Shown: one piece after another, positions 25,705-34,479 of the stretch
Layout: each line of letters starts with the position of its first letter
Position numbering within the stretch: the first letter of the stretch is position 1
Source of the DNA: Palsa-883 sp963847615
GTDB taxonomy: Bacteria > Pseudomonadota > Alphaproteobacteria > Acetobacterales > Acetobacteraceae
Reading direction: 5' to 3'
Assembly (NCBI GenBank): GCA_963847615.1
Contig: CAWKAN010000020.1
Span: forward strand, 496,001 to 560,000
Length of the DNA: 64,000 bases
Made by a program: the position numbers and the translations under genes
Notes under the pieces: generated by a model
The model's input: only the letters and a program-made list of their open reading frames with translations
Databases searched by the model: none
Told to the model about the DNA's origin: nothing

Positions 25705-27344
25705 CGCGGAGGCTGTCCACCCCGGTCCTGGTCGTCGGCGCCGGACCGGTCGGCATCACCCTGGCGATGGACCTGGCGTCGCGCGGCATCGCCGTGACGG
25801 TGGCGGAGCTGCGCGCGCGCGGGGCGCCGCCCAGCGTGAAGTGCAATCATGTCTCCGCCAGAACGATGGAGATCTTCCGCCGCCTCGGCGTGGCGCGCAC
25901 GGTGCGCGACGCCGGCCTGCCGGCGGACCATCCGAACGACGTCGCCTTCCGCACCACCACCACCGGCATCGAGTTCGCCCGCATCCCGATCCCCTGCCGC
26001 GCCGAGCGCTACACGGCGACGGGCGGGCCGGACACGTGGTGGCCGACGCCGGAGCCGCCGCATCGGATCAACCAGATCTATCTGGAGCCGCTGCTGGTGG
26101 ACCACGCCGCGGCGATGCCGGGCGTGAGCTTGCTCAACCGCGTGCGCGTCGTCGGGTTTGCCCAATCGGCCGATGGCGTCGTCGCGGCAGCGGAACATAT
26201 CGACGGCGGCGAGACGCTGCAGATCGCCTGCCGCTACCTGGTGGGCTGCGACGGCGGGCACTCGGAAATTCGCCGGCAGATCGGCGCCAGGCTGACCGGC
26301 GACGCGGCGGTGGGACGCACGCAGTCCAGCTACATCCGCGCGCCCTCGCTGATCGGGCGGATGCAGGCGAAGCCGGCCTGGTCAACGCAGTCGCTGAACC
26401 CGCGGCGCAGCGCCAACATCTTCGCCATCGACGGGCGCGAGACCTGGCTGATCCACAACTACCTGCGCCCGGAGGAGACCGACTTCGACGCGGTGGATCG
26501 CGACCGCTGCATCAGGCTGATCCTGGGGGTCGGGCCGGACTTCGACTACGCGGTGCTGGGCAAGGAGGACTGGGTCGGCCGGCGCATGCTGGCCGACCGG
26601 TTCCGCGACCGGCGCGTGTTCATCTGCGGCGACGCGGCGCATGTCTGGGTGCCGTTCGGCGGCTACGGCATGAACGCCGGCATCGCCGATGCGGCCAATC
26701 TTGCCTGGATGCTGGCCGGCGTGCTGACCGGCTGGGCCGATCCGGCGATCCTGGCGGCGCACGAGGCGGAGCGCTGGCCGATCACCGAGCAGGTGTCGAA
26801 ATACGCCATGGGAACCGCCGAGGCGCTGGCGCGCCAGCGCGCCGCGGTGCCGGCGGAGATCGAGGACCCCGGCCCGGCCGGCGCGGCCGCGCGGGCGGCG
26901 TTGGGTGCCGCGGTGGTGGCGCTGAACACGCCGCAATATTGTTGTGGCGGATTGAATTTCGGCTCGTTCTACGCCGCCTCGCCGATCATCGCCTATGACG
27001 GCGAGGCCGCGCCGGGCTACACGATGGACCGCTTCACCCCCTCCACGGTCCCCGGCTGCCGCACGCCGCACCTATGGCTGCGCGACGGCCGGTCGCTGTA
27101 CGACGCGATGGGACCCGGCTTCACGCTGCTGCGGTTCGACCGCGCGGCCGAGGCGGACCCGATCGTTGCCGCAGCGCGGGCGCGGCGCCTGCCGCTGGCG
27201 GTGCTGGATGTGGCAAGCGACGAAGCAAGCACCCTGTATCGCCACAAGCTGGTGCTGTCGCGTCCCGACCAGCACGTCGCCTGGCGCGGCGATGCAGCCC
27301 CCGCGGATGCGCTGGCGCTGGTCGACAAGATCCGCGGCGCGTGA
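25701..27344 (+). CDS. FAD-dependent monooxygenase (PheA/TfdB family)
   Basis: A 547-residue flavoprotein hydroxylase. It has the N-terminal dinucleotide fold VLVVGAGPVGITLAMDLA, the DG motif YLVGCDGGHSEIRRQIGA near residue 185, and the GD motif RVFICGDAAHVWVPFGGYGMNAGIADA near 310. The ~150-residue C-terminal domain is thioredoxin-like, as in phenol and resorcinol hydroxylases. The start is GTG 25701 overlapping the TPP-enzyme stop; the frame is open far upstream but is there an antisense artefact. NAD(P)H-dependent aromatic hydroxylation is the expected reaction. Confidence 0.9.
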   Translation: MTRRLSTPVLVVGAGPVGITLAMDLASRGIAVTVAELRARGAPPSVKCNHVSARTMEIFRRLGVARTVRDAGLPADHPNDVAFRTTTTGIEFARIPIPCRAERYTATGGPDTWWPTPEPPHRINQIYLEPLLVDHAAAMPGVSLLNRVRVVGFAQSADGVVAAAEHIDGGETLQIACRYLVGCDGGHSEIRRQIGARLTGDAAVGRTQSSYIRAPSLIGRMQAKPAWSTQSLNPRRSANIFAIDGRETWLIHNYLRPEETDFDAVDRDRCIRLILGVGPDFDYAVLGKEDWVGRRMLADRFRDRRVFICGDAAHVWVPFGGYGMNAGIADAANLAWMLAGVLTGWADPAILAAHEAERWPITEQVSKYAMGTAEALARQRAAVPAEIEDPGPAGAAARAALGAAVVALNTPQYCCGGLNFGSFYAASPIIAYDGEAAPGYTMDRFTPSTVPGCRTPHLWLRDGRSLYDAMGPGFTLLRFDRAAEADPIVAAARARRLPLAVLDVASDEASTLYRHKLVLSRPDQHVAWRGDAAPADALALVDKIRGA

Positions 27345-27352
27345 GCCGCGGA

Positions 27353-27521
27353 CACCTCTCCCGCTCGTCGCGGGCTTGGGCCGCGAAGAGCGGACCAAGG
27401 TCGGCGAGCGTAGCGAGACGGGTGAGGGTGGTGCCCGCGGCACCACCCTCACCCGCGTCGCTCCGCTTCGCGACCTTGGTCCGCTCTTCGCGGCCCAAGC
27501 CCGCGAAGCGCGGGAGAGGTG
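27353..27521. repeat. 169-bp compound palindrome
   Basis: CACCTCTCCCGC at the left edge and GCGGGAGAGGTG at the right are reverse complements, as are the inner GGTGAGGGTGGTGCC and GGCACCACCCTCACC around a short CGC centre. Long stretches between also pair (GCCGCGAAGAGCGGACCAAGGTC with its complement). It lies between two convergent genes, is related to 19785-19860, and could work as a bidirectional terminator. Confidence 0.85.
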
Positions 27522-27537
27522 TACGACCACCCCGCCC

Positions 27538-28587
27538 TCACCCCCGCAACGCCGGCATCACCTTCTCGGCGAACAGCGTCAGACTGCGCGCCGCCACGTC
27601 GTACGCCATCGGCCCAAGCCGAAACGACAGGATCACCCCGCCGACGCCGATCGCATCGACCGCGGCCAGCTGCTCCGCCACCGTCGCCGGCGACCCGTAA
27701 ATCAGCGCATGCTCGATCACGCTGCGCGCCGCCGGCGCCGTCGGCCCCGGCGCGTGCGATTGCAGCCGCACGCCCTGCTCGCGGAACACGCGTTCGCGCA
27801 TCGCCGCGCGCTGCGTCTGCATCGCCTGGAACAGCGGCACGCCGACACGGGCCGCCTCGGCATCGGTCTCGGCGACAAAGACGTTGCGCCAGACCCAGCA
27901 CGCCTCGACCAGCCGCGCCACCCGCGCCTCGTCCAGCCCCTGCGCGCGCAAGGCGGCGCGATACAGGTCCATGCGGTGCTTCGTCACCTCGTAGGATTGC
28001 ACGTTCATCAGGAACGGCTGCGCCCGACCGGCGATCTCCAGCATCGACGCCTCGGTGCCGGAGCTGCGGATGATGCACGGGTGCGGCCGCGTATACGGTC
28101 GCGGCCGCAGCATCGGCAGCCGGATGTTCCAGTATTTGCCGTGATGCTCGACCGGCCCGCCCGACCAGGCCTTCAGCATGATCGCCTCGGCCTCCTCGAA
28201 GCGCTCCTGCGCCTGCTCGGCCGGGATGTCGTAGCCCTGGTAGTCGTAGATGTTGTAGGCGGTGCCACGGCCCAGGCCGGCGATGATGCGGCCCTTGGTG
28301 ATGTTATCGAGCAGCGAGATCTGCTCGGCCAGGCGGATCGGGTGGTGCAACGAGACCTGCGCCACGGCGAAGCCGATGCCGATGCGGCTGGTGGCGGTGG
28401 CCAGCACGGCGGCGAAGCTGAGCGGATCGACATAGGCGCAGATGCCGTCGAAATGATGCTCGGCCAGCCAGACCACGTCGAAGCCAAGCTGTTCGGTCAG
28501 CCTGGCCTCGGCGATGGTCTCGTCGATCACGCGCTCGTCTTGTCCCGGGTCACGGCTCTCCGGGAACAGGAAGTTGCTGAATTTCAC
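27538..28587 (-). CDS. LLM class flavin-dependent oxidoreductase
   Basis: A 349-residue luciferase-like TIM-barrel monooxygenase: LTEQLGFDVVWLAEHHFDG near residue 35, IGIGFAVAQVSLHHPIRLAEQ, the KGRIIAGLGRG strand-turn at about 105, and PHPCIIRSSGTEASM. These enzymes use reduced FMN supplied by a separate reductase. It is one of four LLM paralogues between 27.5 and 39.1 kb. It sits downstream of the ABC-type binding protein gene on the same strand with a 42-bp gap, so the two are probably cotranscribed. Confidence 0.9.
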   Translation of the reverse strand: MKFSNFLFPESRDPGQDERVIDETIAEARLTEQLGFDVVWLAEHHFDGICAYVDPLSFAAVLATATSRIGIGFAVAQVSLHHPIRLAEQISLLDNITKGRIIAGLGRGTAYNIYDYQGYDIPAEQAQERFEEAEAIMLKAWSGGPVEHHGKYWNIRLPMLRPRPYTRPHPCIIRSSGTEASMLEIAGRAQPFLMNVQSYEVTKHRMDLYRAALRAQGLDEARVARLVEACWVWRNVFVAETDAEAARVGVPLFQAMQTQRAAMRERVFREQGVRLQSHAPGPTAPAARSVIEHALIYGSPATVAEQLAAVDAIGVGGVILSFRLGPMAYDVAARSLTLFAEKVMPALRG

Positions 28588-28629
28588 ACGGCGCTCCTAC
28601 GGGTCGGCGAGGGCCGTGAGTTTACGTCC

Positions 28630-29871
28630 CTATGCCTCCGGCGCCACCCCCACGTAGCGGAACTGGTGCACCACGTCGCCCAACGGGAATTTTTCGTCGA
28701 ACTTCACCTGGTAGATCGACACCACCTTGGAATTCATGTCGCCGTTTTCATCGAACGCGATGTCGCCTTGCAGCGTCTTCAGCTTGGTCGCCTGGATGGC
28801 GTCACGCACATTGTCCCGCGTCATCGGCTTGCCGGCCTTCGCCACCCGGCCGATGGCATCGATGATCACCTCCGCGGCGTCGTAGTAGGTCACCGTGTAG
28901 TCCGCCGCCTCCTGACCCGTCTTGGCCTTGTAGCGCTTGGCCCAGGCCTGCACTGCCGGTTCCTCCAGCACGTGCGCGGCGGCGGAGGTGGCGTACCAGC
29001 CCTGGATCGCCGGCATGCCGGTCCCGGTCAGCATGTCCGGCGTGTGCATGCCGTCGCCGCCGCCCTTCGGGATCGCCGGCAGGATGTCGTACGACTGCTT
29101 GGCGAGCTTGGGCCCTGCCCCCGGATCGCCCCCGTAATACAGCCCCTGCACGCCCAGGCTCTTCGCCTTGGTCAGGATCGTCTTGTAATCGGCGTTCATC
29201 GGATCGAGCCGGTCGCGGATCACCACCTCCATGCCCTTCTTCGCCGCCTGCGCGGCGAAGGCATCCGCCATGCCGACGCCATAGGCGCCACCGTCATCCA
29301 GCACGATGATCTTCTTCACCTTCAGCGTCTCGGCGAAGTAGTTCGCCAGATTGGGACCCTGATAGGCGTCGGTGGTGACGGTGCGGAAGAACACCGGCTT
29401 GCCGCCCGGACGGTACAGCGCGGCAAATTTCGGATCGGTGAGATCGGGGTTGGTCGCGCTGCCGCTGATCGTCGCCATGCCGCCCTGGCTGAGCACCGGG
29501 GTCACCGCCTTGGCCGATCCGCTGTTCACCGGGCCGACCGCGGCCATCACCGAGGGGTCGCCCAGCATCTTGCGCGCGTTGGTGGCGGCGAGCGCGGGAT
29601 CGTACTGGCCGGTGGTGGTGGACGCGTCGTCGAGCACCAGCGCGCGCAGCTTGTAGCCGCCGACACCGCCCTTGGCGTTGGCTTCATCGATCGCGAACAC
29701 CGCGGCGTCGCGGGCGATGCCGGCCTGCAAGGCCAGTGAGCCGGTCAGCGGAAAACTCATGCCGATGGTCACGACCTTGTCGGCGGCCTGGGCCGGCACG
29801 CGGCCGACCCCGGTCGCCAGCGCGGCGGCGCCGGCCAGATGCAACGCGCGACGACGTGGCAGAATAAGCAT
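28630..29871 (-). CDS. ABC transporter substrate-binding protein (branched-chain amino-acid type)
   Basis: A 413-residue periplasmic binding protein of the Leu/Ile/Val (Peripla_BP_6) family. The signal region LPRRRALHLAGAAALATG has an RRR that may direct Tat export; cleavage is likely after AQA. The mature part begins VVTIGMSFPLTGSLALQAG, with VAAVGPVNSGSAKAV, VKKIIVLDDGGAYGVG and YYDAAEVIIDAIGR as family blocks. AGGAGG precedes ATG 29871. No permease or ATPase genes are adjacent, so this is an orphan binding protein, probably for a small organic acid degraded by the neighbouring oxidoreductases. Confidence 0.92.
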   Translation of the reverse strand: MLILPRRRALHLAGAAALATGVGRVPAQAADKVVTIGMSFPLTGSLALQAGIARDAAVFAIDEANAKGGVGGYKLRALVLDDASTTTGQYDPALAATNARKMLGDPSVMAAVGPVNSGSAKAVTPVLSQGGMATISGSATNPDLTDPKFAALYRPGGKPVFFRTVTTDAYQGPNLANYFAETLKVKKIIVLDDGGAYGVGMADAFAAQAAKKGMEVVIRDRLDPMNADYKTILTKAKSLGVQGLYYGGDPGAGPKLAKQSYDILPAIPKGGGDGMHTPDMLTGTGMPAIQGWYATSAAAHVLEEPAVQAWAKRYKAKTGQEAADYTVTYYDAAEVIIDAIGRVAKAGKPMTRDNVRDAIQATKLKTLQGDIAFDENGDMNSKVVSIYQVKFDEKFPLGDVVHQFRYVGVAPEA

Positions 29872-30096
29872 GTGCAGCCTCCTGTTTTGAACCGCCCGTT
29901 CGGGCCATACGGGTTTGCCCCGCGCGCACTACAGCACCTTCGCGGCATTTTACGAAACCGTGCCGTGCGCTACCCTGCCGGGCGCGCCGCGCCAGGAGCG
30001 CCAATGCAAGTTGCCAACCCGACCCGACGACCCCGCCACCTTCGCCGCCCACCTGAAACAACCGGGTGCGGTCTGCCCGACACAGGAGCCGCCACG

Positions 30097-31162
30097 ATGA
30101 GCTTTGAACCCTCGCGCTTCGATTTCTCCATCCCGGTGCGCGTCAACTTGTCCTCCGACACCCAGACCAAGCCGTCGCCGGCGATGAAGCAGGCGATGCT
30201 GGAAGCCGAGGTGGGCGACGAACAGGGCGGCTCCGACCCCACGGTCTGGGCGCTGTGCGACCGCACCGCGGCATTGCTGGGCAAGCAGGCGGCGATGTTC
30301 CTGCCCTCGGGCACGATGTGCAACCAGGTGGCGATCGCCACGCATTGCCGGCCGGGCGACGAGGTGCTGGCGCACCAGGACGCGCATATCCTCAGCAGCG
30401 AGGCCGGCGGGCCGATGGCGATCGCCGGGGTGACGATTCGCGGGTTGGCCGGCGCGCGCGGCATGTTCGACGTGGCGACGCTGGAGGCGGCGATCCGGCC
30501 GAAAAGCCGTTACGCACCCGCGCAGACGCTGCTGGAGGTGGAGCAGACGGCGAACCGCGGCGGCGGGACGTGCTGGCCGGTCGGCGCTGCTCGATGCGGT
30601 CACGGCGGCGGCGCACGCGCACGGACTGGCGACCCACATGGACGGCGCGCGGGTGATGAACGCGGCGGTGGCGTTGGGCGTGCCGGCGGCGGACCTCGCG
30701 GCGGGCTGCGACACGGTGTGGCTGGATTTCACCAAGGGGCTGGCGGCGCCGTTGGGCGCGGTGCTGGCGGGATCGAAACAGTTCATCGGCGAGGCGTGGC
30801 GCTGGAAGCAGCGGCTGGGCGGCTCGATGCGCCAGGGCGGCATCTGTGCCGCGGCCTGCCTGTATGCGCTGGACCACAACATCGATCGACTGGCAGAGGA
30901 TCACGCCAACGCCAAGGCGCTGGCACGCGGGATGGCGCAAATCCACGGCCTCACGGTGGAGCAGCCGGAGACCAACCTGGTGTTCTTCGACACCACGGGT
31001 ACCGGGATGACGGCGGCGGTGTTCGCCGGCAAGCTGCGCCAGCACGGGGTGATGGTGTCGGTGTCGGACAAATATCGCGCGCGCGCCTGCCTGCATCTGG
31101 ATATCGGCCCGGCGCAGGTGGACGAGGCGCTGGGCGTGATGAAACATGCGGCGGCGCATTAG
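30097..31162 (+). pseudogene. Low-specificity L-threonine aldolase, frameshifted
   Basis: The first frame starts at ATG 30097 (AGGAG 8 bp upstream) with VNLSSDTQTKPSPAMKQAM, VGDEQGGSDPTVWALC, FLPSGTMCNQVAI and DAHILSSEAGG. After about 30580 homology continues in another frame with THMDGARVMNAA, VWLDFTKGLAAPLGAVLAG (PLP lysine region) and LGGSMRQGG. Removing one base in CCGGTCGGCGCTG rejoins them into a ~355-residue fold-type I aldolase that cleaves threonine to glycine and acetaldehyde. Everything else looks intact, so sequence error or very recent mutation is likely. It is followed 22 bp later by a tautomerase gene. Confidence 0.88.
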
Positions 31163-31183
31163 GCGCGTTCGAGGGAGGACCCG

Positions 31184-31369
31184 ATGCCGGAAGTCTACGT
31201 CTACGCGGTCGAGGGCCGCAGCCTGGAGCAGAAGCGTGCGCTGGTGAAGGACATCACCGAGGCGGTGGTGAAGAACTTCAAGGTGGGCGCGGACGCGGTG
31301 ATGGTGCAGATCGTGGAGTCCGCGAAGGAGAACAAGGCGAAGGGCGGCGTGCTGTTCAGCGAGCGGTGA
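31184..31369 (+). CDS. 4-oxalocrotonate tautomerase family protein
   Basis: A 61-residue protein beginning Met-Pro, so processing would expose the catalytic N-terminal proline (MPEVYVYAVEGRSLEQKRAL). The middle KDITEAVVKNF helix and DAVMVQIVES strand fit the 4-OT fold, and the length (60-70) is typical. A GGGAGG ribosome site precedes the ATG. Family members catalyse enol-keto tautomerisation during aromatic catabolism, and assemble as hexamers. It follows the threonine aldolase gene closely and is probably cotranscribed. Confidence 0.88.
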   Translation: MPEVYVYAVEGRSLEQKRALVKDITEAVVKNFKVGADAVMVQIVESAKENKAKGGVLFSER

Positions 31370-31758
31370 GACCGGCTGCCGGCCCGGCAAGTCGCATTTG
31401 GGCCGGACGGCGTTGCCTCTCCGTCATGGCCGGGCCTGGCCCGGCCATGACGGGGAGAGGCTGTCCGGATCAGCCAAAATGCGAATTTCCGTTATCGCTC
31501 CGCGGTGCGCCAGGGCGGTTCCACAGGCTCAATTGCAGCACCGCTTTGGCGCAAAGTCGCGCACCACGACCGTGTTCAGGCGCGGACCAGGCCGGCCGAT
31601 CCGCACCATGACGTGCTCGCACGGCTCCCGCCGACCGCGCCGCGACGCCGCGGCGCAGCCGGCTGCGCGGCCGGCAGGAACCCGTGCCCGTCATTATCCC
31701 GGGTCCGTTACGGGATCACCCGCGTCAGCAACCAGCCGGCGTCGCGACCGCGTCCGCG
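31370..31758. repeat. Intergenic region with ~100-bp REP-like palindrome
   Basis: The 389-bp gap between convergent genes contains an imperfect palindrome at about 31391-31492. Its core is CCGTCATGGCCGGGCC facing GGCCCGGCCATGACGG, with CCTCT and AGAGG further out and CGCATTT / AAATGCG near the ends. This CGTCATGGCCGGG type of repeat is common in alphaproteobacteria. Nothing is seen in the rest (31493-31758). Confidence 0.75.
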
Positions 31759-32541
31759 TCACGACATGGACGAGTTGAACGCCCCCCCATCCAGCAGCAG
31801 GTTCTGCCCGACGATGAAGCCGGACGAGGCGGCGCACAGGAAGGCGCAGGCGTTGCCGAATTCGGCCGGATCGCCGACCCGCCCGGCTGGCGAGGCCTTG
31901 CCGCGCTCGGCCAGCACCTCATCCACCGATCTTCCCTGCTGCTGGGCGGTGTGCAGCGCGCCGCTGCGCAGCCGATCGGTCAGGAACGGGCCGGGCAGCA
32001 GGTTGTTGATGGTCACGTTGTGCCGCGCCACCTGGCGCGCCAGGCCGGCGACGAAGCCGGTCAGGCCGGCGCGCGCGCCGTTGCTCATGCCCAGGTTGGG
32101 GATCGGCGACTTCACCGAGGCCGAGGTGATGTTGACGATGCGGCCGAACTTGCGCCCGATCATGCCGTCCACCACCGCCTTGATCAGGAAGATCGGCGTC
32201 AGCATGTTGCCGTCGAGCGCCTTGATCCAGTCGTCGCGCGTCCAGTCGCGGAAATCGCCGTGCGGCGGGCCGCCGTCGTTGTTCACCAGGATGTCGGGCT
32301 CGGGGCAGGCCGCCAGCGCCGCGGCGCGACCGGCCTCGGTGGAGATGTCGCCGGCGACCGGCGTCACCTTCGCCCCGGTCTGCTGGCGGATCATCGCCGC
32401 GGCGGCTTCGAGATCCGCCGCCGTGCGCGCGGTGATCACCAGCTCCACGCCCTCGCGCGCCAGCGCCAGCGCACAGGCGCGCCCAAGCCCCTTGCTCGCG
32501 GCGCAAACGATGGCTTTCTTGCCCTGCAATCCGAAGTCCAT
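31759..32541 (-). CDS. SDR family oxidoreductase with altered active site
   Basis: A 260-residue short-chain dehydrogenase-like protein. The cofactor loop is CAASKGLGRAC in place of TGxxxGxG, NNDGG replaces NNAG, and the catalytic serine is in NITSASVKSP. At the Tyr-x-x-x-Lys position the sequence reads SNGAR, giving Ser and Arg. This is a known divergent SDR subgroup in bacterial catabolic clusters that is often annotated as 3-oxoacyl-ACP reductase; loss of the canonical pair makes ordinary dehydrogenase chemistry doubtful. A thioesterase gene lies 23 bp upstream on the same strand. Confidence 0.85.
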   Translation of the reverse strand: MDFGLQGKKAIVCAASKGLGRACALALAREGVELVITARTAADLEAAAAMIRQQTGAKVTPVAGDISTEAGRAAALAACPEPDILVNNDGGPPHGDFRDWTRDDWIKALDGNMLTPIFLIKAVVDGMIGRKFGRIVNITSASVKSPIPNLGMSNGARAGLTGFVAGLARQVARHNVTINNLLPGPFLTDRLRSGALHTAQQQGRSVDEVLAERGKASPAGRVGDPAEFGNACAFLCAASSGFIVGQNLLLDGGAFNSSMS

Positions 32542-32564
32542 ACCGGTACCTCCCCAAATGCCCG

Positions 32565-33014
32565 TCAGCCGGGCACGCTAATGCGATTTAAGACGGCGCG
32601 CGAGGCGTCCGGGATCGCCACCGGACGCTGCGTCGCACGTTCGACGAAGACGTGCACGAAATGGCCTTCCGCCGAGGCCGCGTCCTCGTCGTTGCGGAAG
32701 ATACCGATCTCGTAGCGCACCGAGCTGCCGCCGATGCGCACCACCCGCAGCCCGACCGCGATGCGGTCGGGAAAGGCAACGGACCGGTGGTAGCGGCACT
32801 GCACCTCGACCACCACGCAGTTCATCGGGCCGGCGTAGAGATCGACCACCTTCTCGGTCATCTCGAAATACGTCACCGCGGTGTCGAAGAACGAGAAGTA
32901 CTCCACGTTGTTGACGTGCTGGAACGCATCATTGTCCATCCAGCGCGTGGTGATCTCGTGGAACCAGCGGTAGTCGGCCCGGCGGCCCGGCGGCTTGCGA
33001 GTTATGTGTTCCAT
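32565..33014 (-). CDS. Acyl-CoA thioesterase, 4HBT hotdog family
   Basis: A 149-residue hotdog-fold protein. The motif TRWMDNDAFQHVNNVEYFSFFDTA contains the catalytic Asp region of 4-hydroxybenzoyl-CoA thioesterase-type enzymes, and VVEVQCRYHRSVAFPD with RIGGSSVRYEIGIF forms the central sheet. Its role would be hydrolysis of an acyl-CoA. The gene is 23 bp ahead of the SDR gene and probably in one operon with it; just upstream lies the large inverted repeat at 33.1-33.4 kb. Confidence 0.9.
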   Translation of the reverse strand: MEHITRKPPGRRADYRWFHEITTRWMDNDAFQHVNNVEYFSFFDTAVTYFEMTEKVVDLYAGPMNCVVVEVQCRYHRSVAFPDRIAVGLRVVRIGGSSVRYEIGIFRNDEDAASAEGHFVHVFVERATQRPVAIPDASRAVLNRISVPG

Positions 33015-33078
33015 GTCATCGTGGTGGCGGGCGGTAACTAGACCCGATCAGGCCCGCCGCGTCCATGCCCGGCGCCTG

Positions 33079-33425
33079 GCGCAACAGGGCAATCGGATGC
33101 AGCGAAGGAAGGTCAGGGCTCCGCCCTGAAACCCGCCAGGGGGGCGTTGCCCCCCTGGACCCCCCACCAGAGGCGGAGCCTCTGGACTCCATGACTGGGA
33201 GTGTGGGGAGGGGAAGGGGGCATGTGGGCACGGTGCCGGTGCCGGCCGTCGCGACGGCCGGCACCGGCACCGTGCCCACATGCCCCCTTCCCCTCCCCAC
33301 ACTCCCAGTGAAGGGTTCCAAGGGCTCGCCCTTGGCGGGGATCCAAGGGGCAGCGCCCCTTGGCGGGGTCCAGGGGCGGAGCCCCTGGCCTTCCTTCGCT
33401 TCACTCGATCACCCTGTTGCGGCAG
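33079..33425. repeat. Two inverted copies of a ~173-bp repeat, fused as a 116-bp perfect palindrome
   Basis: Read inward from each side, both halves start CAACAGGG(C/T)(A/G)ATCG, run through AGCGAAGGAAGG(T/C)CAGGG(G)CTCCGCCC and a diverged middle, and then become identical. Bases 33194-33309 form a perfect palindrome with 58-bp arms and no loop, centred between 33251 and 33252 (TCGCGA). A further partial copy lies at 58574-58650 and a degenerate one at 7262-7318. The element separates a minus-strand operon from a plus-strand operon. Confidence 0.9.
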
Positions 33426-33484
33426 GCCCGCTTGCATGCGGGCCGGGCTGGCGGCACGGTGCCGCGGAACGATGGGAGGGTGGC

Positions 33485-34477
33485 ATGACCAAGGTAGCGG
33501 TGCTCGACGACTGGCAGGGCGTGGCGCGCGGCAGCGCGGACTGGTCCGGGCTGCAGGCGCGAGCTGATGTGGTGTTCTTCGCCGAAGCCTTCGCCGACGA
33601 GGACGACGCCGCGCGGCAGCTCGCCGATTTCGACATCGTGCTGTCGATGCGCGAGCGCACGCCGCTGCCCGCCAGCCTGATCAACCGGCTGCCCAGGCTG
33701 CGCATGCTGGGCATGACGGGCGGGCGCAATGCCTCGCTCGACACCGCCGCCTGCACCGCGCGCGGCGTCGTCGTGTGCCACACCGTCGCGGGCAGCGGCA
33801 GCACGAACGATTCCGCCACCGCCGAGCTGGCGCTCGGCCTGATGATCGCCGCCGCGCGCGGTTTGCCGGCGGGCGATGCCAACATCCGCGCCGGGCGGTT
33901 CCAGATGGGGGTTCCCGTCGGCATCGGGCTGGCCGGCAAGACGCTGGGCGTCGTCGGGCTCGGCCGGCTCGGCGGCTACATGGCGCGCTACGGCAACGCG
34001 CTGAACATGAAGGTGATCGGCTGGAGCCAGAACCTGACGGCGGAGAAGGCCGCCGCCGCCGGCGCCACCATGGTCGGCAAGCAGGAACTGCTGTCCACCG
34101 CCGACGTGGTCAGCATCCATCTCGTGCTGTCGCCGCGCTCGCGCGGGTTGATCGGCGCGGCGGACCTTGCGCTGATGAAACAAGGGGCGATCCTGGTGAA
34201 CACCTCGCGCGGCCCGATCGTCGATGCGGCGGCGCTGCTGGCGGCGGTGCGCGCCGGGCGAATCGTTGCCGCCCTGGACGTGTTCGATCGCGAGCCGCTG
34301 CCGCCGGGCGATGCGTGGCGCAGCGCGCCGAACACGGTGTTGACGCCGCATCTCGGCTATTGTGTGCGGGAGACCTGGCAGCAGTTCTACCCGCAGAGCG
34401 TCGAGAACGCGCTGGCCTTCCTCGACGGCAAGCCGGTCCGCGTCAGCAATCCGGAGGCGCTGGAAAAACGCGGCTGA
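33485..34477 (+). CDS. D-2-hydroxyacid dehydrogenase family protein
   Basis: A 330-residue NAD-dependent dehydrogenase. The C-terminal cofactor domain has GVVGLGRLGGYMAR at about residue 153, the active-site Arg in VNTSRGPIVD at about 239, and the catalytic His in TPHLGY at about 293. The N-terminal substrate domain shows MLGMTGGRN in place of the usual substrate loop. It probably reduces a 2-oxoacid or oxidises the hydroxyacid. ATG 33485 has GGGAGG upstream, and the gene is 2 bp from the following LLM oxidoreductase gene. Confidence 0.9.
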   Translation: MTKVAVLDDWQGVARGSADWSGLQARADVVFFAEAFADEDDAARQLADFDIVLSMRERTPLPASLINRLPRLRMLGMTGGRNASLDTAACTARGVVVCHTVAGSGSTNDSATAELALGLMIAAARGLPAGDANIRAGRFQMGVPVGIGLAGKTLGVVGLGRLGGYMARYGNALNMKVIGWSQNLTAEKAAAAGATMVGKQELLSTADVVSIHLVLSPRSRGLIGAADLALMKQGAILVNTSRGPIVDAAALLAAVRAGRIVAALDVFDREPLPPGDAWRSAPNTVLTPHLGYCVRETWQQFYPQSVENALAFLDGKPVRVSNPEALEKRG

Positions 34478-34479
34478 CG

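Noticed and set aside
22638..27344. A single 1568-codon plus-strand open frame
   Set aside because: Only the last 547 codons (from GTG 25701) encode a protein; the rest is antisense to the Mo-hydroxylase genes or another frame of the TPP gene, kept open by GC bias.
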